DNA of 20,164 nt from an uncultured Bacteroidales bacterium (GTDB lineage Bacteria; Bacteroidota; Bacteroidia; Bacteroidales; F082). The translations under genes and the position numbers were made by a program. Below the pieces are notes generated by a model, which did not search any database, was not told where the DNA came from, and saw only the letters and a program-made list of their open reading frames with translations. Where the stretch lies: the NCBI GenBank assembly GCA_937884015.1, contig CALGBV010000409.1, positions 1-20,164 on the forward strand. The letters run 5' to 3'. Shown here piece by piece: positions 1 to 6,428 of this stretch. Within the stretch, counting starts at the first letter, position 1, and each line of letters begins with the position of its first letter.

Positions 1-2
1 TC

Positions 3-113
3 AACAAGTTCGGTTTGGCCGACCGCGTAAGTTACGTTTCAACAGGCGGCGGCGCTTTGCTCGAAGCCATCGAAGGCAAGGAACTGCCTGGCATTGCTGC
101 CATTAAGAAGTAA
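3..113 (+). CDS. pgk: Phosphoglycerate kinase, C-terminal fragment
   Basis: This is the 3' end of a gene cut by the window edge; 36 codons are visible before TAA at 111-113. The translation carries the family's C-terminal signature STGGGALLEAIEGKELPGI, which includes the glycine-rich loop near the nucleotide site. Phosphoglycerate kinase is the cytosolic glycolytic enzyme that transfers phosphate between 1,3-bisphosphoglycerate and ADP. Only the tail is present, so integrity of the enzyme cannot be judged. A large hairpin follows 16 bases after the stop codon. Confidence 0.93.
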   Translation, partial: NKFGLADRVSYVSTGGGALLEAIEGKELPGIAAIKK

Positions 114-129
114 AGAAATCTTAACTTGA

Positions 130-195
130 AAAATGGTTCAAAAAAGTTCAAAATTTGAACGCGCTTTGCGCATTTGAACTTTTTTGAACCATTTT
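130..195 (+). repeat. Perfect long inverted repeat after pgk, probable terminator and copy 1 of a dispersed intergenic repeat
   Basis: Arms 130-152 and 173-195 are perfectly complementary over 23 bases. The 20-base loop holds a nested GCGC-TTT-GCGC hairpin at 161-171. The right arm is followed by ATTTT-rich sequence, so it can act as a factor-independent terminator for pgk. The segment 158-195 is nearly repeated at 2367-2405, so this is more than a simple terminator. The arm ends only 30 bases before the next start codon. Confidence 0.8.
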
Positions 196-225
196 ATTTT
201 TCAAACATTTACAAAATTTTCCGTC

Positions 226-1383
226 ATGTCGAAAACCATCGTCAACATCATTGATAAAAACAATCCTTTGCCGGCTTATCTTTTCACCAAGGAAGTCTAT
301 GCAACCGGCGACAAACTCCTTTTCATTTCAACGAAAGAAGAATCCGACTGCATTGATATTTTAATTAAGCAATTGGCTATCAACGAATCAGATGTAGAAT
401 CCATCATTGTTGAAAGCGAAAACGGCAATTTCCTTTACGAACTGATTTGCCGTAAGGTGAAAGAAAAACTTGAGAAGGAAACGGATTATTACGTCAATCT
501 GGCGGGCGGTTCGCGTTACATGGCTTTGTCGGTGCAACATGTTTTTGAAAATTTCAAATCATTGTTTTTCTACACGCAAACCCGTGAAAACCAAATCGTA
601 AAGACCATTTTCGATAACAGCATTTATGACAACGACGATGTGGTTTACCCGATAGACTATCGCATGACGCTCAGCGAATATTTCGAACTTTACGGTTTGG
701 ACCACGATGCCAACGAACCGCGAAAAGCCGTGCGTGATGCTGCCTTCGCAAAACATCTGTTTACCATGTTTTCGCAAAATCTACTCGGCAACGGCGATTA
801 TAAAGTGATGGACATTTTGCGCGAAAAATACCGCAACTGGAAATACATCAAGATTTCGGAAGTGGAAAATCCGACGAAAGATTACATGACGGCCATTCCG
901 AATCTGAGCAAGTTCCTGGATTTCATCGGTTTTGTTCCAAAAATGAATAATTCGCTGCAACAGGATGAAATTGAATACCTTACCGGAGGATGGTTTGAGG
1001 AATACGTCTACTATCTGATAAAGGCAACCGTAAATCCACAGGACATTGCCATGGGCGTTCATATTTCGAGCAACGGACTGAAACACAACAACGAACTCGA
1101 TGTCTGTTTCATGAAAGCCAACAAACTGTATGTCATTGAATGTAAGACAGGTGTGAACAGCGAAAGCCTATTCAACGAAATCGTTTACAAGGTCTGCGCC
1201 TTGAAAGAAGTTTTGCTTGGCACCAGCAATTCCTATATTTTCTCCTTGAAAAAAGACTACAAAGGCAATTGGAGAAAGACGGCCAACTACATGGATATTT
1301 CATTCTGCGACTACAATTGCCTGACGAAGCCGCAAAACATTAAGAAAGTGATTAATAGAATGGTGGAAATTGCGAAAGAGTGA
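226..1383 (+). CDS. card1: Card1/Can2-type CARF-domain nuclease (DUF1887 family)
   Basis: The protein has 385 residues. Residues 1 to about 145 form a CARF domain, with the ligand-loop motif NLAGGSRYMAL at 91-101. A linker/winged-helix region follows. The C-terminal PD-(D/E)xK nuclease shows TGGWFEEYV (253-261), NELDV (289-293, Asp292) and VIECK (303-307, Glu305 and Lys307). These blocks match what I remember of Treponema succinifaciens Card1, including order, spacing and length (about 370 residues). Known members are activated by cyclic tetra-adenylate made by Cas10 of type III CRISPR systems and then nick DNA and/or cut RNA. An in-frame TTG lies upstream at 184, inside the hairpin, so the ATG at 226 is preferred. 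The stop is 2 bases from the end of the convergent S66 gene. All nuclease residues look intact. No cas gene or CRISPR array lies in the window, so function with a distant or lost type III locus is inference. Confidence 0.92.
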   Translation: MSKTIVNIIDKNNPLPAYLFTKEVYATGDKLLFISTKEESDCIDILIKQLAINESDVESIIVESENGNFLYELICRKVKEKLEKETDYYVNLAGGSRYMALSVQHVFENFKSLFFYTQTRENQIVKTIFDNSIYDNDDVVYPIDYRMTLSEYFELYGLDHDANEPRKAVRDAAFAKHLFTMFSQNLLGNGDYKVMDILREKYRNWKYIKISEVENPTKDYMTAIPNLSKFLDFIGFVPKMNNSLQQDEIEYLTGGWFEEYVYYLIKATVNPQDIAMGVHISSNGLKHNNELDVCFMKANKLYVIECKTGVNSESLFNEIVYKVCALKEVLLGTSNSYIFSLKKDYKGNWRKTANYMDISFCDYNCLTKPQNIKKVINRMVEIAKE

Positions 1384-1385
1384 GA

Positions 1386-2279
1386 TTACTCGTCAAACAT
1401 TACTCTATCCTTTTGAACAAATAACCTGACATTTTCACCTAAAACCAAGGCGCGGTTATCTGCAAAATGTCCAGCTGGAAAACCGAAACTGATTGGATAA
1501 TCATAATCCCTGACAGCTTCAAAAATCACTTCCTCGACCGTTTTTCCGAATGGGTCGGGATTGTCGTGGATTTCAGTCAAGCCGCCAACGATGAGACCTT
1601 TCAGGTTTTGGAGTTTTCCGGCACGTTTCAAGGCAATCATCATCCTGTCAATGTGATAGATATATTCGTCTACTTCCTCAATGAAAAGGATTTTTCCATC
1701 GGTTTCAGGAAACGACGAAGAACCCATCATGCCATACAAAACGGAAAGATTGCCGCCAACGATTTCAGCTTCGGCTTCGCCCAAACGATTCATGCCGAAA
1801 GGTTTCAAATCATAATGCAATGGTTTGCCCAACAAAGCATCATAAAGTGACTGCTTGGCTTCGGCTGTCTTGTTCACGAAATTATAAGGCATGGAAGCAT
1901 GAATGGTAGGATAACCTAAACGCTGCATTTTGCCATGGAAGACCGTCACATCACTGAAACCAATGATGAATTTCGGATGCTTTGCGAACTCAGTGAAATC
2001 CAACAAATCGATGATACGGATGCTGCCATAGCCGCCACGCACCATCCAAATGGCATCAATATCCTGATGGTCAAGATATTCCTGAATGACAGCAACACGA
2101 AAATCATCATTACCGGCAAAAATGAAATCTGATGCAAAAAGACGTTCATCGTAAACCGGAACAAAACCTTTTTCCTTGAGCCAATCAATGGCAAACTGGA
2201 TTTCATCAAGTTTGATTTTCCGCGCTGATGCCGCCAAAGCAATTCGGGAACCTGTATGTAATGGAGAAATTGAGGTCAT
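1386..2279 (-). CDS. Peptidase S66 family LD-carboxypeptidase (LdcA-like)
   Basis: The 297-residue protein matches the S66 family, cytosolic serine peptidases that remove the terminal D-alanine from the murein tetrapeptide during cell-wall recycling. Characteristic blocks are RGGYG (81-85), GFSDVT (107-112) with the presumed nucleophile Ser109, FIEEVDE (199-205) with presumed Glu201, and PAGH (268-271) with His271. This is the family's Ser-Glu-His arrangement with roughly the usual spacing. No signal peptide is evident, in keeping with the cytosolic family. It is convergent with the Card1 gene, with a 2-base gap and no room for a terminator between them. It lies downstream of the MORN-repeat gene on the same strand, separated by a 125-base repeat-containing spacer. 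S66 also includes microcin-immunity (MccF-like) members; housekeeping LdcA is the simpler reading. Confidence 0.9.
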   Translation of the reverse strand: MTSISPLHTGSRIALAASARKIKLDEIQFAIDWLKEKGFVPVYDERLFASDFIFAGNDDFRVAVIQEYLDHQDIDAIWMVRGGYGSIRIIDLLDFTEFAKHPKFIIGFSDVTVFHGKMQRLGYPTIHASMPYNFVNKTAEAKQSLYDALLGKPLHYDLKPFGMNRLGEAEAEIVGGNLSVLYGMMGSSSFPETDGKILFIEEVDEYIYHIDRMMIALKRAGKLQNLKGLIVGGLTEIHDNPDPFGKTVEEVIFEAVRDYDYPISFGFPAGHFADNRALVLGENVRLFVQKDRVMFDE

Positions 2280-2320
2280 TATTATGTGTTTAAAAATTAT
2301 TCAAATGCTTCGCGAAGGAA

Positions 2321-2405
2321 ATAAGTTCAACATTGTTAAAAATGTGCTTCGCACGATCAAATTTTTAACGCGCTTTGCGCATTTTGAACAACTTTGAACC
2401 ATTTT
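2321..2405. repeat. Dispersed intergenic repeat, copy 2 (degenerate inverted repeat)
   Basis: Bases 2367-2405 closely match 158-195: both hold the core GCGCTTTGCGC, then a TTTGAAC block, then TTTGAACCATTTT. The opposite arm (about 2323-2343) is imperfectly complementary to 2379-2400. Two small hairpins, GTGC-TTC-GCAC at 2344-2354 and GCGC-TTT-GCGC at 2370-2380, sit inside. The element fills most of the gap between the MORN gene and the S66 gene and begins right at the end of the MORN coding region. It may terminate or attenuate transcription there. Confidence 0.65.
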
Positions 2406-3907
2406 CATTCCCTGATTATTTCATCTTCATCCAAAGCCTCGCCATCATATTTTATTTCCACATCCTGACTGTAAGTGATGGTAAAATACAACTCGCCAGT
2501 TTCAAGATATTTTTTCCATTCGCCGTGACGCACGCCACCTGCAAAAGACTGAACCTCACGGATTTTCCCATTCGGATAATAGTAATTATGCTGTCCTTCG
2601 GGATAACCCGCATTGTAGGAACCTTTGAAAGCCATTTTGCCATTGTCGTAAAACGAAACCCATTCGCCTACTTTCTGACCATTGCGATATTCGCCTTCCT
2701 CGCGCATGTCGCCGATTTCCTCCATCCATTTTCCGGCCTTTAAACCGTCGAAATAAGTGCCCGAAACAATCAGGTTACCTTCGGGGTCATATTCTTTGTA
2801 AAGACCGTTTGCAACGCCTTTAAAGAAGTTTTCCTCGATTTGTTTCTTGCCGTTGTCGTAATACCAAATCCAAGGACCGTCCTGCTTGCCTTCCTTGAAA
2901 CTGCCGATTTCCTCCAATTTTCCGTTTTGGTAATAATATTTCCATTCGCCCGATCTTTCGCCATCGATGAAAATGCCTTCGGCACGCAGAGTGCTGTCGG
3001 CAAAAAATTCCTTGTATTCGCCACGACGCTTGCCATCGGTGCCGACAATGCCATTGCTGATCAAAGCACCTTTATTATATGTCTGCGAATTGACAACATT
3101 GCCTTTTTCATCAAATTCACGCCAAATTCCTTCCTTTTTTCCGTCACGGAATGATGCTTCGCGCTTCACTTGACCATTCGGAAAATACTCATACTGCATC
3201 ACCAATGGTTTTAGTCCGCTTTCCTGAACTTGCTCAATATCATTGACATACTTCGTGATTTTCTTCAAGTTGCCTTGCTTGTCATATTCCTTATAAAAAC
3301 CATCGCGCAAACCGTGACGATAGTAACATTCCGTGTGCAGACTCCAATCTTCAAAGAAAGTTTTCCAATAGCCATGCTTTTTGCCTTCCTTGTCATAACG
3401 GTTCAAAACCTCACGATTGGTGATGAAACCTTTTTTATAGGTGATGATTTCCTTCAACACGCCAAGCGTATCGAAAACAGGCGAAATTCCTTCCTCAAAA
3501 CCATTCTTATAAATGATAGTCTGTAACAAACGATGTTTTCTGTCGTAACGACCACCTTCGCCCGAACGTAAATCCTTCACAAAAGGCTCTTCCAAAACTT
3601 CGTTTTCACTGAAAGTGTAACGAATGCCTTGCTTGACACCTTTATTATAATTGATAATTAAAGTTGTATCGCCTGTTTCAGAGAAAAACCTCCAAACGCC
3701 ATCCAACAGAAAATTGGCGCGGTTGCCTTCCGATTTCAGCTGACCGTTTTCGTAATATGTCTTCCAATAGCCGTCAGGTTTGCCATCGCGCAAGGTTCCT
3801 TCACTGGAAATATTTCCATTCGGATAATTAAACACTTGATAATCAGTTTGTGAAAAACAAACTGTACTGAAAAGAAAAAAAAGTGATATTACGATTACCT
3901 TTTTCAT
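2405..3907 (-). CDS. Secreted MORN-variant repeat protein
   Basis: The 500-residue protein is made almost entirely of about 15 to 16 repeats of roughly 20-25 residues with the pattern G-x-W-x-x-Y-x-x-N-G-x-L-x-x-x-G-x-Y-x-x-G. Examples are GYWKTYYENGQLKSEG near the start and GEWKKYLETGELYFTITY near the end. This is the MORN-repeat-variant family (PF07661), common in Bacteroidota and of unknown biochemical role; it probably forms an extended beta structure. The N-terminus MKKVIVISLFFLFSTVCFSQ is a signal peptide, with likely cleavage before the Gln, so the protein is periplasmic or surface-exposed. The tail is acidic (EALDEDEIIRE). A start 12 bases upstream at 3919 (MIIK...) is possible; 3907 gives the more usual signal peptide. 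A possible minus-strand -7 element lies at 3928-3935, with no well-spaced -33. Confidence 0.85.
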   Translation of the reverse strand: MKKVIVISLFFLFSTVCFSQTDYQVFNYPNGNISSEGTLRDGKPDGYWKTYYENGQLKSEGNRANFLLDGVWRFFSETGDTTLIINYNKGVKQGIRYTFSENEVLEEPFVKDLRSGEGGRYDRKHRLLQTIIYKNGFEEGISPVFDTLGVLKEIITYKKGFITNREVLNRYDKEGKKHGYWKTFFEDWSLHTECYYRHGLRDGFYKEYDKQGNLKKITKYVNDIEQVQESGLKPLVMQYEYFPNGQVKREASFRDGKKEGIWREFDEKGNVVNSQTYNKGALISNGIVGTDGKRRGEYKEFFADSTLRAEGIFIDGERSGEWKYYYQNGKLEEIGSFKEGKQDGPWIWYYDNGKKQIEENFFKGVANGLYKEYDPEGNLIVSGTYFDGLKAGKWMEEIGDMREEGEYRNGQKVGEWVSFYDNGKMAFKGSYNAGYPEGQHNYYYPNGKIREVQSFAGGVRHGEWKKYLETGELYFTITYSQDVEIKYDGEALDEDEIIRE

Positions 3908-3972
3908 TTTGATTATCATTTCGGCTACAAAATTAATAATTTCCGTAAAAAGGAAAAACGCAAAAAATTACT

Positions 3973-3980
3973 TATTTTTG
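3973..3980 (+). promoter_or_regulatory. Possible -7 element (TATTTTTG) facing into the intergenic region
   Basis: TATTTTTG followed by C matches the Bacteroidota -7 consensus TAnnTTTG. No TTG sits at the expected -33 distance, so support is weak. If used, transcription would enter about 370 bases of non-coding DNA before the palindrome at 4336-4370. Confidence 0.25.
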
Positions 3981-4335
3981 CTTCAGCAATCGTAACAAGG
4001 AGTTTCGTTTATTAACCGCTTACCATTAATTATTCATTAATTTTTTAATTAATAATTTTGGTGGTCATTAATAAGGCTGGTGAATTGGTTGAAAACTTTT
4101 CATTAAAAAATTTGCTTTTTTCGGTGGCAGTTTGAGACGGCAATTTTGAAAAAGACGATAGGTTTCAAAATCAGTAAAATTACCTCTTTTTAAAAAATAG
4201 TCCGAAAGTCTGAAAAGTGCGCTAAAATGACAACGTAAAAAGTTGGTTTTTGTTCATTACGATGGTTGATAAAGTTGAAAAAAATGACCCGTTTGGGTTT
4301 TATCAACAGAAATAGAAATTATGCACACGAAACGC

Positions 4336-4370
4336 AAAAGTTATCAACAGGTAAATTGTTGATAACTTTT
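4336..4370 (+). repeat. Perfect 14-base palindrome containing two inverted TTATCAACA sites, followed by a T-rich run
   Basis: Arms 4336-4349 and 4357-4370 are exactly complementary around a 7-base loop. Each arm contains one TTATCAACA site, in opposite orientation. TATTTTT follows, so it could be a weak, AT-rich terminator. It could equally be a dyad for a dimeric DNA-binding protein or paired DnaA boxes. The sequence does not decide between these. Confidence 0.6.
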
Positions 4371-4450
4371 TATTTTTCAGATTATCAAATCGTTATAAGA
4401 AAAATGTTGATTTTTATCTGCGGGTAACTCATTCATAATTAACGAATAAA

Positions 4451-4482
4451 CTTGGCGGTGAAAACGAAAAAAATTACTTTTG
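4451..4482 (+). promoter_or_regulatory. Bacteroidota-type promoter for rpiB-lutB
   Basis: CTTG at 4451-4454 and TACTTTTG at 4475-4482 match the -33 and TAnnTTTG -7 elements, with a 20-base spacer (consensus 19-21). The predicted transcript would begin near 4489 and place the rpiB ATG (4509) about 20 bases downstream. A TTATCAACA site (4491-4499) would lie in the leader, right after the transcription start. Confidence 0.6.
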
Positions 4483-4508
4483 CAGATTATTTATCAACAA
4501 GTGTAGAA

Positions 4509-4946
4509 ATGAAGCAAATTATTCCTATAGCGAGCGACCACGGCGGCTTCGAAATGAAGCAGTTTTTGGTGGAAAAACTCACAGAAGCCGGTTACGAAGT
4601 TAAGGATTTTGGTACGCACAGCACCGAGAGCGTCGATTATCCCGACATGATTCATCCTTTGGCAACGGCTATTGAAAAAGGCGAATTTCCTTTGGGCATC
4701 ATTCTTTGTGGCAGCGGAAACGGTGCCCAGATGACAGCCAACCATCATCACAATGTGCGTGCTGCGCTTTGCTGGAATGTGGAGTTGGCAAAACTGGCGC
4801 GTCAGCATAACGATGCCAACATTATGTCGTTGCCAGGCCGTTTCATTGGTAAGGAATTGGCTTGGGAGATGGTTCAGGCTTTTTTGAGCACCGAGTTTGA
4901 AGGTGGTCGTCACATTCGTAGGGTCGAAAAAATAGAAAACTATTAA
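4509..4946 (+). CDS. rpiB: Ribose-5-phosphate isomerase B
   Basis: The 145-residue protein matches the RpiB/LacA/LacB family in full length. It interconverts ribose 5-phosphate and ribulose 5-phosphate in the non-oxidative pentose phosphate pathway, in the cytosol. Visible motifs are ASDHGG (8-13) with Asp10 and His11, ILCGSGNG (65-72) with the catalytic Cys67, and RQHNDANI (98-105) with His100. The frame is open upstream to a TTG at 4452. The ATG at 4509 is chosen because the family starts just before the SDHGG motif and because the promoter -7 element lies inside the extension. The gene is followed after 4 bases by the LutB-like gene, so the two are probably cotranscribed. Confidence 0.95.
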   Translation: MKQIIPIASDHGGFEMKQFLVEKLTEAGYEVKDFGTHSTESVDYPDMIHPLATAIEKGEFPLGIILCGSGNGAQMTANHHHNVRAALCWNVELAKLARQHNDANIMSLPGRFIGKELAWEMVQAFLSTEFEGGRHIRRVEKIENY

Positions 4947-4950
4947 TAAT

Positions 4951-6321
4951 ATGAGTGATTTGAAATCGACATTCAGGAAGGAAAGCGAGATTGCGTTCAA
5001 CGAAGAGCATTGGCAGAAAATCAATTATAACACAAGTTGTTATGAAAGGAATTTCACCAAAGGCATCATTAACTATCAGGATATTAATCTTGAAAAGCAG
5101 CGTGCCTACACGATTCGCAACAAATCTTTGCTGAAACTTGAAAAACTCCTCGTCGATTTCGAAACGCATTTCACTGATAATGGCGGAAAAGTGCTTTGGG
5201 CACGCGATGCGCAGGATGCCCGAAACCAGATTTTTGACATTATTAATCGACAAGCAAATAAAACCGTAGTACGTTCAAATTCAACGGTTTTGGACGAAAT
5301 TGAACTGAACGGATTCCTGCAAAAGAAAGGAATTCCGTTGGCCGAAACCAGCATTGCACGTTATGTGCTGAAAATTGCCGACATGAAGCCTTATCATCCG
5401 ATTGCGCCGGCCATTCATCTTTCAAAGGAGGAAATCAACGACATTCTGACAAAGAATTTCAAGTTGAAGCCTGACAGTTCGGTGAAACAGATGGTCAATT
5501 TCGTGCGTTATAAGGTTTCAAACGAAATCAATGCGGCTTCGGTTTGCGTGACGGGTGCGAATTTCCTTTTGTCGGATGTAGGCGGCGTTGTTTTGACTGA
5601 AAATGAAGGCAACATATTGAAATCCAGTTCTTCGGCAAAGGTTCATATCGTTGTGGCGGGCATAATGAAAGTCATACCTTCCATCAACGATTTGGGCGTT
5701 TTGTTGCCGTTGCTTTCAACTTATGCCACGGGTCAGAGCATGGCGGCCTATAATTCCATCACGTTTGGTCCTTCGAAAGATAGCGATGGTCCCGAGCAGA
5801 TGTATGTCATTTTGCTGAACAATAACCGCACTGAACTGCTTTCGCATGAAAAGCAACGTCAGGTGCTGTCGTGTATTCATTGCGGAGCTTGCACAAGCGT
5901 TTGTCCGGTTTACAAAAACATTGGCGGTTATAGTTTTGGCACTACGTACATTGGTCCTTTTGGCCTCATTTGCAATCCTTTGATCAACAACTTGAAGGAT
6001 TATGAACATTTTACTTCGGCATGTTCGCTTTGTGGGCGTTGCACCGAGGTTTGTCCAGTGAAGATTCCGTTGGATGACTTGATGGTTGAAAATCGTCATC
6101 TCGTTAATACTGAACGTGTTGGCGATGCAAAAATCGAGGCATTGTTCAAAGCCATGATTTGGCATTGCAAGTCGCGCAAAAAAATGGATGCGCCATTGTG
6201 GGTGAAACGTTTGGAGATGAAAAAACTGTTTGCGCCTGTCTGGGGCGAAAAGCGCACCATGCCAGAATTGGCTCCGAAATCGTTCAGCCAAATGTGGCGG
6301 GAGATAAACGGGGAAGAGTAA
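4951..6321 (+). CDS. lutB: LutB/YkgF-like iron-sulfur cluster-binding LUD-domain protein
   Basis: The 456-residue protein has an N-terminal LUD (DUF162) domain over about residues 60-300. Two 4Fe-4S ferredoxin motifs follow: CxxCxxCxxxCP at 308-319 (Cys308, 311, 314, 318) and again at 358-369 (Cys358, 361, 364, 368). Length and order match LutB, the electron-transfer subunit of the LutABC L-lactate oxidation complex in the cytoplasm. The ATG at 4951 lies 4 bases after rpiB, so the two form an operon. LutA and LutC are not encoded in this window; either they lie elsewhere or this is a LutB-like protein with another role. Both cysteine sets are complete, so cluster binding looks intact. Confidence 0.9.
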   Translation: MSDLKSTFRKESEIAFNEEHWQKINYNTSCYERNFTKGIINYQDINLEKQRAYTIRNKSLLKLEKLLVDFETHFTDNGGKVLWARDAQDARNQIFDIINRQANKTVVRSNSTVLDEIELNGFLQKKGIPLAETSIARYVLKIADMKPYHPIAPAIHLSKEEINDILTKNFKLKPDSSVKQMVNFVRYKVSNEINAASVCVTGANFLLSDVGGVVLTENEGNILKSSSSAKVHIVVAGIMKVIPSINDLGVLLPLLSTYATGQSMAAYNSITFGPSKDSDGPEQMYVILLNNNRTELLSHEKQRQVLSCIHCGACTSVCPVYKNIGGYSFGTTYIGPFGLICNPLINNLKDYEHFTSACSLCGRCTEVCPVKIPLDDLMVENRHLVNTERVGDAKIEALFKAMIWHCKSRKKMDAPLWVKRLEMKKLFAPVWGEKRTMPELAPKSFSQMWREINGEE

Positions 6322-6369
6322 GATTTGTTGAAATTTGCGTTTTCCAAGTTTTTCTATTGAAAAAGTTCC

Positions 6370-6377
6370 TATTTTTG
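6370..6377 (+). promoter_or_regulatory. Probable -7 element upstream of the SusC gene
   Basis: TATTTTTG matches TAnnTTTG, 52 bases before the SusC start codon. The -33 box is not clear at the consensus spacing. The element overlaps a small inverted repeat (6368-6375 with 6385-6392), which could affect the 5' leader. Confidence 0.4.
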
Positions 6378-6428
6378 TTTTCCTAAAATAGGATAATAGT
6401 ATTAATGTATTAATTTAATTCTCTGATT

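Larger units (their letters stand above)
3908..4508. other. AT-rich divergent intergenic region with clustered TTATCAACA sites (candidate oriC or regulatory region)
   Basis: About 600 bases lie between divergent genes and show no convincing ORF. Exact TTATCAACA sites occur at 4300-4308 (+), 4341-4349 (+), 4357-4365 (-) and 4491-4499 (+). Near matches lie at 4264-4272 (-) and 4382-4390 (+). The site fits the relaxed E. coli DnaA-box consensus TTATC(C/A)A(C/A)A. A nearly pure A/T block at about 4021-4060 could serve as an unwinding element. A 9-base inverted repeat is at 4143-4151/4163-4171. Genes diverge from the region, and all clear genes to the right up to 19653 run rightward. An origin is inferred only; no dnaA or other replication gene is beside it. 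Confidence 0.35.

Noticed and set aside
184..225. N-terminal extension of the Card1 gene from a TTG
   Set aside because: It starts inside the hairpin arm; the ATG at 226 gives the family-like N-terminus MSKTIVNIID.
4452..4508. N-terminal extension of rpiB from a TTG
   Set aside because: It contains the promoter -7 element and extends beyond the conserved family N-terminus.
5716..6291. A 191-codon minus-strand frame opposite lutB
   Set aside because: It is antisense to the two conserved 4Fe-4S motifs and shows no domain of its own.
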